Below are positions 8,914 through 17,652 of a stretch of 64,000 nt of DNA, one piece after another (position 1 is the first letter of the stretch; each line of letters begins with the position of its first letter). Under the pieces are notes generated by a model, which made no database searches, had not been told where the DNA came from, and worked only from the letters and a program-made list of their open reading frames with translations. The stretch covers positions 496,001-560,000 of the forward strand of contig NZ_SLVF01000003.1 of NCBI RefSeq assembly GCF_004345365.1, read 5' to 3'. The translations under genes were made by a program, and so were the position numbers. The DNA comes from Kribbella sp. VKM Ac-2568. Its GTDB lineage: Bacteria; Actinomycetota; Actinomycetes; Propionibacteriales; Kribbellaceae.

Positions 8914-9597
8914 TCAGCCGCGGGTCAGAGGTGGATACAGGGTGGTGGCCGGCCCACGGCGGAAGAGTTGCGCGGGCCGGCCGCCGTCGCGCGTAGTGGT
9001 GGCGCCGAGCGGGATGACGAAGCCGTCGGTCTTGGTCGCCTTGCGGTGGAAGTTGCGCGGGTCGAGCGAGACGCCCCAGACGGCCTCGTAGATTCCCCGC
9101 AGTTCCGAGATGGTGAACTCGTGGGCGCAGAACGCGGTGGCCAGGGATGAGTACTCCAGCTTCGCCCGCGCTCTTTCGACCGCATCCGTGAGGATCCGGT
9201 AGTGGTCGAACGCGAGCCGCTTCGGGTCCTCCAGCACATCGGCGACCGGCACCCACGAGGCCGACGCCGCATCCGTCCCGGCCACCGGCGCGGGGAGATC
9301 CGGGACGAGGGCCAGATAGGCGACGCTGATCACCCGGCCGCGCGGGTCTCGGCCGGGTTCGCCGTACGTCGCGACCTGCTCGAGGTGGATCCGGTCGGAG
9401 AGCAGGCCGGTCTCCTCGCTCAGTTCGCGCCGGGCCGCCGCCTCCAGGTCCTCCTCGGGGCGGACGAATCCGCCCGGTAGCGCCCAGCGGCCCTTGTGCG
9501 GGGCGATCCCGCGGCGGATCAGCAACACCTCCAGCGAGCCGTCGCGAACGGTCAGGATGACCAGGTCGGCAGCCACGCCCAGGGGCAAGAAGTCCAT
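8914..9597 (-). CDS. NrtR-like Nudix transcriptional regulator
   Basis: The 227-residue protein has an intact Nudix box: G43, E49, R57, E58, E61, E62 and G64 follow GX5EX7REUXEEXGU. After it, residues about 145-200 form a winged-helix-like domain typical of the NrtR group (FTISELRGIYE...DPRNFHRK). NrtR proteins are ADP-ribose-responsive repressors of NAD metabolism; since the box is intact, residual hydrolase activity is possible. Two copies of a palindrome lie just upstream (9614-9660), shared with the divergent SPFH/NAD-kinase-like operon, which suggests autoregulation and control of that operon. It could instead be a plain Nudix hydrolase. Confidence 0.85.
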   Translation of the reverse strand: MDFLPLGVAADLVILTVRDGSLEVLLIRRGIAPHKGRWALPGGFVRPEEDLEAAARRELSEETGLLSDRIHLEQVATYGEPGRDPRGRVISVAYLALVPDLPAPVAGTDAASASWVPVADVLEDPKRLAFDHYRILTDAVERARAKLEYSSLATAFCAHEFTISELRGIYEAVWGVSLDPRNFHRKATKTDGFVIPLGATTTRDGGRPAQLFRRGPATTLYPPLTRG

Positions 9598-9613
9598 GGT
9601 CGACCACTCTAAT

Positions 9614-9660
9614 CGTCACCTTGACGAAAAGCGATCCAGGCTCTTATCGTCAAGGTGACG
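9614..9660. promoter_or_regulatory. Twin palindromic operator over divergent promoters
   Basis: CGTCACCTTGACGA (9614-9627) and TCGTCAAGGTGACG (9647-9660) are exact inverted copies of each other, and each contains its own dyad (CGTCA-N3-TGACG). Their centres are 33 bases apart, about three helical turns. On the plus strand TTGACG (9621-9626) and TATCGT (9645-9650), 18 bases apart, look like a -35/-10 pair, each inside one site. The likely ligand is the Nudix regulator; the promoter reading is inferred. Confidence 0.75.
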
Positions 9661-9718
9661 GCAATGAGAATCCAGAGCCGGCCGGGCGGATCCGGGCGGC
9701 GAGACGGGAGAACGACCG

Positions 9719-10717
9719 ATGGCCGACATCACCCGGTTCCGCTTCATCAGCCACCTGCGGGCCAACCCCACCACCCACGTACGGCACCTGCGCAACGGCA
9801 AGGTCGCGCACGACGGCGCCGGCCAGGCGTTCTGGTTCCGGGCGCTGAACTCGTCCCTGAGCGAGGTCCCGATCGACGACCGCGAGCAGCCGTTGCTGTT
9901 CCACGGCCGGACCCTGGACTTCCAGGACGTCGTGGTGCAGGCGACTGTGACGTACCGGGTGACCGACCCGGCACTCGCCTCGACCCGGCTCGACTTCGGG
10001 ATCGACCCGGACACCGGTCTGTGGCGAGCCACTCCGCTGGAGCAGCTCGGGGGTCTGCTGACCGAGCTCGCGCAGCAGACCGCGCTCGACCTGCTGGCCC
10101 GGCTGAACCTCACCCAGGCACTCTCCGAGGGGATGGCCTCGCTCCGGCTGGCGATGAGCACCGGGCTGCGCGAGGACCAGCGGCTCACAGGACTCGGGAT
10201 TGGCGTGGAGGACGTCCGCGTGGTCGCAGTACGGGCCGAGAGTGACGTGGAACGCGCACTGCAGACTCCCACCCGGGAGATGGTCCAACAGGCCGCGGAC
10301 AAGGCGACGTACGAGCGGCGGGCGATGGCCGTCGAGCGGGAGCGGTCGATCGCCGAGAACGAACTGCAGAACCAGATCGAGCTGACGCGGCGCGAGGAAC
10401 AACTGGTCACCCAGAAGGGGCAGAACGAGCGCCAGCGCGCGACCGAGGCTGCCGCTGCCGGGCGGATCGAGACCGAGGCTGCGGCCGGTCGGCGGCGGTC
10501 GCTGGCCGAGGCCGACGCTGACGCGAAGCGGGTGATCGGTTCCGCCGAGGCCGCGGCCGAGAAGGCGCTGCTGGAGGCCTACGCGGAGCTGGACCAGGGG
10601 ATGATCCTGGCGATGGCGATCAAGCAGGGCGCACTGCCGGAGATCGGCACGCTCAACCTGACGCCCGACCTGATCACCCCGCTGCTGACCAAGCTGACGG
10701 CCGGGGACCGGGCATGA
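9719..10717 (+). CDS. SPFH/band-7 domain protein, cytoplasmic type
   Basis: The 332-residue protein has an SPFH (stomatin/prohibitin/flotillin/HflK-like) core in residues about 25-200 (DFQDVVVQATVTYRVTDP, then the LGIGVEDVRVVAVRAESDVERAL segment), followed by a long charged coiled coil (about 200-290) rich in Glu, Arg and Ala. There is no N-terminal membrane anchor, which is unusual for the family, so it may form a soluble ring or bind membranes peripherally. It overlaps the NAD-kinase-like gene by four bases (ATGA), and a twin operator lies upstream. The start has GGGAG nine bases before the ATG. Confidence 0.8.
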   Translation: MADITRFRFISHLRANPTTHVRHLRNGKVAHDGAGQAFWFRALNSSLSEVPIDDREQPLLFHGRTLDFQDVVVQATVTYRVTDPALASTRLDFGIDPDTGLWRATPLEQLGGLLTELAQQTALDLLARLNLTQALSEGMASLRLAMSTGLREDQRLTGLGIGVEDVRVVAVRAESDVERALQTPTREMVQQAADKATYERRAMAVERERSIAENELQNQIELTRREEQLVTQKGQNERQRATEAAAAGRIETEAAAGRRRSLAEADADAKRVIGSAEAAAEKALLEAYAELDQGMILAMAIKQGALPEIGTLNLTPDLITPLLTKLTAGDRA

Positions 10718-11589
10718 GCCTGCCACCGCGGGCGGTCGTCGTACACCGGGCGACAGAGCTCACCGAGCTCATCGCCCGGCACGGCACCCGCCAGCAGGCC
10801 GGCTTCTTCCTGTCCAGCCGCGGGCGCGACCTGGCCGAACTGGACGCGCGTCACCAGGCCCAGCAGGAGGCGCTGGCGACGGTGTCCGCCTCGATCCCAC
10901 TGGACTGGCGGCGAGCTGTTGCTGAGCGCAACGATCTCGACCGGTTCGTCTTCGGGCCCGAGGATCTGGTGATCGCGGTCGGGCAGGACGGGCTGGTCGC
11001 GAACGCGGCGAAGTACCTCGACGGGCAGCCGGTGATCGGGGTCAACCCCGAGCCCGGGCGCAACCCCGGAGTACTGGTGCCGCACGAGCCGGCCGCAGTA
11101 CCGGATCTGCTGCGGTCGAGCACCGTCGAGGAGCGGACGATGGTTGCCGCGAGCACCGATGACGGGCAGACGTTGCTTGCTTTGAACGAGGTGTACGTCG
11201 GGCATCGAAGCCACCAGTCGGCGCGGTACCGGCTGGCGTCACCCGAGGGGCTCGAGGAGAGGCAGTCGTCGAGTGGTCTGCTGGTCGGCACCGGAACAGG
11301 TTCCACGGGGTGGTGCCGGTCGGCGTGGCAGGAGCGCGGGAGCAGGCTGCGGTTGCCCTTGGCAACAGAGCGTGCATTGTGCTGGTTCGTGCGAGAGGCG
11401 TGGCCGTCGCCGGCGACCGGCACGAGCTGCACGGAAGGCCTGCTGTCGTTGGAAGATCGGCTGACCGTGACCGCCGAGGCCGACCTGGTCGTCTTCGGCG
11501 ACGGCATCGAGTCGGACACCCTGACGATCACCTGGGGCCAGCGCCTCGACATCACCGTCGCAGAGACCCGGCTCAGGTTGATGCGGTGA
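10714..11589 (+). CDS. Diverged NAD-kinase-like protein
   Basis: The 291-residue protein carries the motif order of NAD kinases: a GGDG-like GQDG (residues 90-93), then GQPVIGVNPEPGRN, an LNE motif (157-159) and a GTGTGSTGW loop (192-200) in place of TPTGSTAY. The catalytic Asp and Asn-Glu pair are kept, but the second Gly of GGDG is Gln. Activity as an NAD kinase, or a role as an NAD(P)-binding sensor, are both possible. It is translationally coupled to the SPFH gene, facing a Nudix regulator of the NrtR type, so the whole group is probably tied to NAD(P) or ADP-ribose. Confidence 0.72.
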   Translation: MSLPPRAVVVHRATELTELIARHGTRQQAGFFLSSRGRDLAELDARHQAQQEALATVSASIPLDWRRAVAERNDLDRFVFGPEDLVIAVGQDGLVANAAKYLDGQPVIGVNPEPGRNPGVLVPHEPAAVPDLLRSSTVEERTMVAASTDDGQTLLALNEVYVGHRSHQSARYRLASPEGLEERQSSSGLLVGTGTGSTGWCRSAWQERGSRLRLPLATERALCWFVREAWPSPATGTSCTEGLLSLEDRLTVTAEADLVVFGDGIESDTLTITWGQRLDITVAETRLRLMR

Positions 11590-11603
11590 GCCCAGGACGC
11601 GGT

Positions 11604-12515
11604 TCAGGGTGATGGGTTGAACCAGGCGAGTGGGTCGTCTTCGACGTCTGCTCCCAGGGCGGCGAGCGCGCCGACGACGAGGGTGCGGCGGTAGGCGGCG
11701 TAGGTGAGGATGTGCGCGATCATGCCGGCAGCGGTGAAGACGTAGGGGTCACCGCCGGTGACGTCGACGAACGTCTCGTCGAAACGATCCTCGGCATCGA
11801 TCCGCCGCACCGTCGCGACGAACGCCGGCCCGACCCGGTCCAACTGCTCGCGCAACTCCTCGAGGGTCCGCTCGCGCTCCTGGGTGACGTCGTACGGCTC
11901 GTTCGCCATCGCGCAGGTCCACATCTCCAACTGCCCGACCAACCGGGCCAGCAGCGACCTGACCGTCGGATCGACGTCGATGCTCAGCACAGACAGCTCG
12001 ATCGGCTTGTCCAGCTGAGCCTCCAGCGCCGGATCCCGCTGGGCCGCGGCGTCGAGCAACCGCCCGACCACGGCCACATGGTGCTCGATCAGACCAGGGA
12101 CGAAGTTCATCGACCTCACCTGCCTCCGCGCGGGCAACCGAAGGCCGCCGGGTGGATAGAAATGCACGTCATTCGGAGCCGCCAGCAAGAACCCAGCCGC
12201 CGACCCCCGCCACACCGCGGGCGCAGTACCGAATGCTCTCCCAAAGGCCCGCGTGAACGCCTCATGCGACGAGTAGCCCGCCTCCACAGCCACATCCAGC
12301 ACGCCGGTGCCAGTCGTCCTGAGCTTGAACGCGGCCCGCTCCAACAACACCCGCCGCCTGAGCCGATCCGGAGCCTCACCCGCCGCCGCACCAACCACCC
12401 GATCAAACTGAGAACGCGACAGATGCAACCTGGCGGCCAGTTCGTCCCCCGACACCCCCGGCTCATCAAGGCAGCCCGCAAGCACCTCGACAAACCTCCC
12501 GAACGCGTCCTCCAT
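11604..12515 (-). CDS. AraC-type helix-turn-helix fused to DinB-like domain
   Basis: Residues about 1-95 form an AraC/XylS double helix-turn-helix (ELAARLHLSRSQFDRVV and DVAVEAGYSSHEAFTRAFGRAFG), and residues about 130-300 read as a four-helix DinB/YfiT-like bundle. Proteins with this domain order are transcriptional regulators with an unknown small-molecule or metal-linked input. It converges on the NAD-kinase-like gene with a 14-base gap. Confidence 0.85.
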   Translation of the reverse strand: MEDAFGRFVEVLAGCLDEPGVSGDELAARLHLSRSQFDRVVGAAAGEAPDRLRRRVLLERAAFKLRTTGTGVLDVAVEAGYSSHEAFTRAFGRAFGTAPAVWRGSAAGFLLAAPNDVHFYPPGGLRLPARRQVRSMNFVPGLIEHHVAVVGRLLDAAAQRDPALEAQLDKPIELSVLSIDVDPTVRSLLARLVGQLEMWTCAMANEPYDVTQERERTLEELREQLDRVGPAFVATVRRIDAEDRFDETFVDVTGGDPYVFTAAGMIAHILTYAAYRRTLVVGALAALGADVEDDPLAWFNPSP

Positions 12516-13000
12516 GCCCTGATACTGCCCGCTTCACTTCCGCCGCGCTTGATCGATTTCCTCGCGAACCACACCCCGCCCGGCGAGCCGCCGGCGCAGC
12601 GAACCATCCGCAGCCACCTGACCGCGTGTGCCTGGCAATTGCTGAGGACGGGCGAGCGGCGTACGGAAGCACAGGAAGTACTGGGTCCTCTGTGCATCTC
12701 AACCGCCTCGGTAGGCGTGGAGGTGGACGGCGTCGGCGACCTCTTCCTGTCGGTCGGTACAGCGATGCCACTACGGCAGTTCGGGGGGACTTCTTGTGAG
12801 GCTTCGGCCGCCTGGCCACTTGGCGGCGGCCTGGTAATTACCTCGGGGCCTGTCGGCTGGTCACTGGCTCCACTGCGGTCACCTGGCATTCGCTGAGCGG
12901 CGACGGAGGAGTGGCGTGGGGCGGAGTACTCGAAGTTCTTCCCCGTGAGTTGTACGGAAAGTGATCGGGCGGGTGAGATCTGTGCTGACAGGGGTGGTGG
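12516..13000. other. Gene-free stretch, possibly decayed DNA
   Basis: These 485 bases contain no open frame with convincing protein features in either strand. They lie directly 5' of the truncated peptidase remnant, where the missing N-terminal two thirds of that gene would be expected, but no recognisable piece of it was found. No RNA gene or clear hairpin was seen. Confidence 0.5.
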
Positions 13001-13749
13001 GTGTTGCTCAGGACGCCGCAGGCCACGGTGCAGCGCGAGGACGGCTCGTTCGTCGACGAGGCCCGCTGGCCCGCCGCCGGGGTGAAGAACACCAAGCTGA
13101 ACCTGAGCAAGCCGCTGAATGCGAACACCGGCGGCCTCTCGATCGCCGCGGCGACGAGTGACCCGGTCAGCTTCTCCGGCACCGGCAAGGTGTCGGTCCG
13201 GGTCCAGGTCAACAAGGTTGCCGCAGGCATCAAAGCGCGGCTGGTCGACTACGGTACGGCGAACCGCTACACGAGCGTGTCGAACATCCCGAACACCAGC
13301 AAGTGCTGGGGTGACGGCAACACGCTCGACATCGGGTGCTACGCCGAGACCCAGCTCAACACGGCCGTGTCGGACACCTCCGTGGTGGTCCGGACGCTCG
13401 CGGACGTCGGCCACTACAAGTCGCTGGACCGCAAGGAGTCCCTGCAGTCAGGCATGTGGTACGACCTCAGCTTCGAGCTGAACGCGGACGACGTGGTGTT
13501 CGCGGCCGGCCACCGCCTCGGCCTGGTGCTCACCGTGGAGCTCGACAACCCGTCGATCCCCTTCACTGGTGCGACTATCACGATGGTCCGTCCAATTCAT
13601 CGCTGACGTTGCCGCTCACCGGCGCCACCACCAGCCTCAACACCCCGAAGACTCCGCAGCCAAGGATCCCGGCCACCCGGCTGGCGCAGCCGGAGCCCGA
13701 GAAGGACCCGGCCAAGTTGATGGAGCAGTTCGTCCAAGCCTCGCGCTGA
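13001..13749 (+). pseudogene. C-terminal remnant of an Xaa-Pro dipeptidyl-peptidase (S15/CocE type)
   Basis: Residues read from 13001 match the jelly-roll C-terminal domain of S15/CocE peptidases (TVQREDGSFVDEARWP, then KLNLS, GLVLTVELDNPSIPF). Catalytic Ser, Asp and His parts are absent. Near 13583-13590 the frame is broken: the natural continuation (GPSNSSLTLPLTGAT...LMEQFVQASR) is in another frame and ends at 13749. A single base lost from a G run explains this. It is therefore truncated at the 5' side and frameshifted. An assembly error could explain the frameshift but not the truncation. Confidence 0.75.
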
Positions 13750-13767
13750 CCTGTACCACAACGAGAT

Positions 13768-13805
13768 AGGCCCCGGCCCCCAAGAGTTCTGGAGAGCCGG
13801 GGCCT
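13768..13805. terminator. Bidirectional terminator
   Basis: AGGCCCCGGC (13768-13777) pairs perfectly with GCCGGGGCCT (13796-13805), followed on the plus strand by TTCCCC. It sits between the peptidase remnant and the convergent end of the polysaccharide operon and probably ends both. Confidence 0.75.
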
Positions 13806-13818
13806 TTCCCCTGGACGA

Positions 13819-15012
13819 TCAGTTGGAGGCGTTCGCCGGTGGTTTCGCCAGCGCCGCATAAGCGGTGACCAGCTGGTCCGCGTCGCGATCCCAGTTCAGC
13901 TCGTCACCGGCCGCCCGTACTGCGCTCACGTACCCCGGGTAGTCCGCGATGACAGCACGAACCGCCGCCGCCAGGGATTCCGCGTTGCCCGGCTCGTACA
14001 ACGTGCCGAGGTGGTATTTCGTGATCACAGCCCGCAGCTCGGGCAGATCGGCGGCCACCACGGGGACACCCGCCCGGACCGCGTGGAAGAGCTTGTTCGG
14101 CAGGGCCAAGCGGTGGTTCTCGCAGGTGTTGGTCAGGGTGACCAGGGAGATACCGGACTCCTGCAGGACCCGGTCAACCTCGTCGATCGAAGTCTCCGGC
14201 ACCTTCTCGACGCCACCCAGGTCGAGCCGGTAATTCGGGTCCACAGATCCCATCAAGAGGGTGCGGAACGGCGCCAGCAACCGAGCAGCCTCGACGACGG
14301 TCGGGAGATCACGCCCGGCCCCGACCCGTCCCGCGTAGAGCAGACCAGCCGGGGTGTCAGGCAGTTCGGCCGGGACCTCGGCCCGCGGGAAGGTGTTCCG
14401 CACGACGCGGACGTCGGACAGCCCTCGCTCCCGCAGCCGTTGCGCGATCCCGTCGCTGACGGTGAAGACGACCACCGCCCGCTGGGCGAGCGCGGTCTCG
14501 AAGCGACGACCACGAATCCGCCAGAGCGGAGTCGGGCGACCGGGAAGGGCACGGTCGAACCAGAGTTCGTGGCTGTCGTAGACGAGCTTCGCCGACCACT
14601 TCCCGGCGTACTCCGCGGCCAGCTCGAGGGTGTTGAAGTCGTGCGCGTGCACGACCTCGAACGGCTCGAACTTGGCCAGCTTCGCCGCGGCCGCGGTACG
14701 CCATTGCTTCTCGGTGCGCAGCCGGTGCTCGGGCAGCAGGAGCCACCTGACCATCCGCTGACCGAGCACCTTGATCCCACGCCGTCCGTGTCCGACCACC
14801 GGCCCGGTCCCGCTGCCCCGGAGGCCGGCTGAACGCGAGACGGACTCGACGCTCGCGCCGGCTCCCAGCTCACCGTGATCGGCCAGGAAGGCGTCCGGCA
14901 CATCGCGACCGACCACGTGAACCGTGTGGCCGGTCGCGGTCAGCGCCGCCGCTTCCCGCAGGATGCGCGAGTCCCCGGCGATCGGGGACTGCGCCAGCAT
15001 CAGGATCCGCAT
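13819..15012 (-). CDS. Glycosyltransferase family 4-like
   Basis: The 397-residue protein has a GT-B fold layout: an N-terminal Rossmann half starting MRILMLAQSP with an HAHDFNTLE segment, and a C-terminal half with a [23 protein letters not shown] segment and a donor-site region (ALPNKLFHAVRAGVPVVAAD). It should transfer a sugar from a nucleotide donor to the growing polysaccharide. It is the last gene of the operon, 39 bases after the fused glycosyltransferase. Donor and acceptor are unknown. Confidence 0.88.
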   Translation of the reverse strand: MRILMLAQSPIAGDSRILREAAALTATGHTVHVVGRDVPDAFLADHGELGAGASVESVSRSAGLRGSGTGPVVGHGRRGIKVLGQRMVRWLLLPEHRLRTEKQWRTAAAAKLAKFEPFEVVHAHDFNTLELAAEYAGKWSAKLVYDSHELWFDRALPGRPTPLWRIRGRRFETALAQRAVVVFTVSDGIAQRLRERGLSDVRVVRNTFPRAEVPAELPDTPAGLLYAGRVGAGRDLPTVVEAARLLAPFRTLLMGSVDPNYRLDLGGVEKVPETSIDEVDRVLQESGISLVTLTNTCENHRLALPNKLFHAVRAGVPVVAADLPELRAVITKYHLGTLYEPGNAESLAAAVRAVIADYPGYVSAVRAAGDELNWDRDADQLVTAYAALAKPPANASN

Positions 15013-15051
15013 CTCACCGTCCGCCGAGACTCATCGGCCATCCAGCCTGCT

Positions 15052-17652
15052 TCATCGGCCACCCAGGAAGGGAAGCAGCGCCTCGACCGACTTGCGGCCG
15101 TCGTGCACTTCCCGGATGTATCGCGGTCCGGCGTCGGCGAGCTTGCGGGCTTCCTCACGCTCGTCGATCAGCCGCTCGATCACCTCGGCCAGGTCGTCCG
15201 GGTTCGACTCCACGATCGGTAGCTCCGTCGGCAGCAGGTCCCGGACGTGGTCCGCGACGTGGCCGACCGTGACCCGGCCCGCCGCCATCGACTCGCACGC
15301 GAAGACGCCGTACGAACCGAGCAGCAGCTGGTCGACCACGATGTCGACGTTCTTGATCAGCTCGACCAGTTCCGAGTGCGGAACACCCTGGACCCGCTCG
15401 TACCTGATCACGCCCTTGGCATCCAGCGCGGTCAGCACGGGGTCGACGAACGCCGAACCCTTCAGCGCACTCGCCGACGGCGCGTGCAGCACCACCGGCA
15501 CCTCCCGGTCCAGCACCGGCGCCGTCGACGCCAGCTGGTCCGGGTTCACCACGACCGGCAGCCACACGCTGTCCTCGACGTACTCGAGCAGGTCCGGCGT
15601 GGTGACGAACCGGCTGCCCTCGTAGCCGACCAGGTGCTGGCGGAGCAGGTCGTTGGCCGCCTGCAGCCGGATGGTGAGCTCGTCGGTCCGGTCCGCAAAC
15701 GGCGAGAACTGGTACTTCGCGCGGTGCCGGGCCGGGTCGCGCACCTCGGAGCCGTGGAAGATCAGGCCGTGCTTGATGTTGGACGCGTCGAGCATCGCCA
15801 CGTCCTGCGCCCAGAGCTGGCCGGGCAGCTGACCGAACATCGGCCGGCCTGCCTCGAACAGCACGTGGGTCACGTTCTGCAGCACCCAGGAGGTCGTCTC
15901 GAGCTGCCAGCGAAGGTCACTGCGGTACTGCTCGTATGTCCCGGTGCGGTGCACCTTGAAGTCGTACGTGCCGCTACCGGTGGTCAGCGACTCGGCCGCG
16001 ATCTCCGGCACCTCGCGAGTCAGCGCGGTGGTCCACAGGTACGCCTGCCCGGCGCTGTTGACCGGTCCGATCAGCAGCCGCCGTCCGACCGAGTCGGGCG
16101 ACGTGTCCGGAGTCGGCTCGAGGTCACGGCCCAGCAGGTCGGTGTAGAGCGTGCGCAGCTTGTCGGCCTGCCCACTCCACGCCGCCTCGCGCTGGAACAC
16201 CGGGTCGGCGAGCCGTTCGCGGTACGTGTCGGGCCGGCTCAGCAGCAGCTTCGCCTGCTTGGCCAGGTCGGCACTGTTCCCGGCCTGGAAGACCTCGCCG
16301 ATCCCGGTCCGGGTGACGAACTCCTTCATGCTGGCCATGTCGCTGACCAGCACGGGCAGACCGCCCAGGCTGTACTCGAACAGCTTGTTCGGCATCGCCA
16401 TCTCGTGGTTGGGGGCGCGCAGCATCGGGATGAGGCCGGCGTCCGCCGTGGCGAGGAACGCGCTCACGTTCTGCGGCGCGACCGGGTTCAGGTAGTGCAC
16501 CCGGTCCTCGACCCCGAGCTCGGCGGCGAGGGTGCGCAGGGTGTCGACGACCGGCTGGATCGTCGACGGCACGCAGACCACGGCCAGGTGCACGCCCGGC
16601 ATCTCCGGCAGCGCCTCGATAGCGGTCTCGATCCCCCGGACCGGGGTGATCCCGCCGCTGTAGACCAGCAGCGGCACGTCGGCGGGCAGCCGGACCTTGG
16701 CCCGGATGTCCCGCTCGATCTCGACCGACTCCGGGATGTCCGGCGTGTTGAGGATGACCTCGGGCTTGCGCGGCAGCTTGTGCTCGTTCTCCAGCCGGTC
16801 CGCGATCGCCGAACTGACGGTGATCACCCGGTCGGCGGCACCGATGTACTCCCGCTCGTGGTTCGCCCAGGCGGCGATGTACTTGCGCGTGCGGGCGCCG
16901 TACCGGGCGATGCCGGGCACGTACTCGTGCGCGTCGTAGATCACCTTCAGGTCCTTGCCCCGCAGCTTCGCGCGGCCGGCCGCACGGGTGGCCACCCCGA
17001 TCACGTGCATGTCGTGCGCGTGCACGACGTCCGGCTCGAGCCGGTCGACCAGGTCGCCGAACGCGATCTCGAGGTCGATCGCCTCCGGGTGCACCCGGCG
17101 CCAGCGAGCCGGCCAGGTGATCCGGTGGTTCACGCCATCGTAGGCGCGCCAGCCGAACCGGAACGGCTTGTCCAGCCCAAGACCGACGCCCTTGCGGACC
17201 TTGATGCCCTGCTGTGCCGTCTGCCAACCGACCCGCCGAAGCAGCCGAGCGAAAACGCCGGCCTTGAACGCCAGGTCGCCGACCGCACCCGGCCGCTTGG
17301 CATTCATCGCATGACCGGAGTCGGACTTGAGCTCCCGAAGACCGGCCTGCACCCGCTGGCTCCGGGCCATCATGGCGCGCCGGGACGGATAGCCGACCAG
17401 CGGCGGACGCCAGTTCCGCCGCCTGGCGCGGTTGAAGATCCGTTCCTCGCGCAGGGTGAACGGGACCGCCACCCGGACGACCATCGCGCCGTCGAGCATC
17501 TCCCGCGACTGCTCACCGATCGAGATCCCGAGCACAGTCACCTGTACTCCGGCCTCGGTCAGGGCTGCAGCCTCTTTACGGACCCGGCTGTCGTTGGTGA
17601 CCTCGTTCGCGACGAGCATCACCACCCGCAGATCTCCCGGGGACCTCGTCAC
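15052..17652 (-). CDS. Two-domain glycosyltransferase fusion
   Basis: At 866 residues this is about twice the usual size. The N-terminal part (about 1-490) is a GT4-type enzyme (VVMLVANEVTNDSRVRKEA, HAHDMHVIG, MPNKLFEYSLGGLPVLVSD). The C-terminal part (about 520-866) begins LLIGPVNSAGQAYLW and is clearly homologous to the free-standing protein encoded at 23967-25193. Two activities in one chain would couple two steps of repeat-unit assembly. GTG 17652 overlaps the stop of the dehydrogenase gene (GTGA). Confidence 0.87.
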   Translation of the reverse strand: MTRSPGDLRVVMLVANEVTNDSRVRKEAAALTEAGVQVTVLGISIGEQSREMLDGAMVVRVAVPFTLREERIFNRARRRNWRPPLVGYPSRRAMMARSQRVQAGLRELKSDSGHAMNAKRPGAVGDLAFKAGVFARLLRRVGWQTAQQGIKVRKGVGLGLDKPFRFGWRAYDGVNHRITWPARWRRVHPEAIDLEIAFGDLVDRLEPDVVHAHDMHVIGVATRAAGRAKLRGKDLKVIYDAHEYVPGIARYGARTRKYIAAWANHEREYIGAADRVITVSSAIADRLENEHKLPRKPEVILNTPDIPESVEIERDIRAKVRLPADVPLLVYSGGITPVRGIETAIEALPEMPGVHLAVVCVPSTIQPVVDTLRTLAAELGVEDRVHYLNPVAPQNVSAFLATADAGLIPMLRAPNHEMAMPNKLFEYSLGGLPVLVSDMASMKEFVTRTGIGEVFQAGNSADLAKQAKLLLSRPDTYRERLADPVFQREAAWSGQADKLRTLYTDLLGRDLEPTPDTSPDSVGRRLLIGPVNSAGQAYLWTTALTREVPEIAAESLTTGSGTYDFKVHRTGTYEQYRSDLRWQLETTSWVLQNVTHVLFEAGRPMFGQLPGQLWAQDVAMLDASNIKHGLIFHGSEVRDPARHRAKYQFSPFADRTDELTIRLQAANDLLRQHLVGYEGSRFVTTPDLLEYVEDSVWLPVVVNPDQLASTAPVLDREVPVVLHAPSASALKGSAFVDPVLTALDAKGVIRYERVQGVPHSELVELIKNVDIVVDQLLLGSYGVFACESMAAGRVTVGHVADHVRDLLPTELPIVESNPDDLAEVIERLIDEREEARKLADAGPRYIREVHDGRKSVEALLPFLGGR

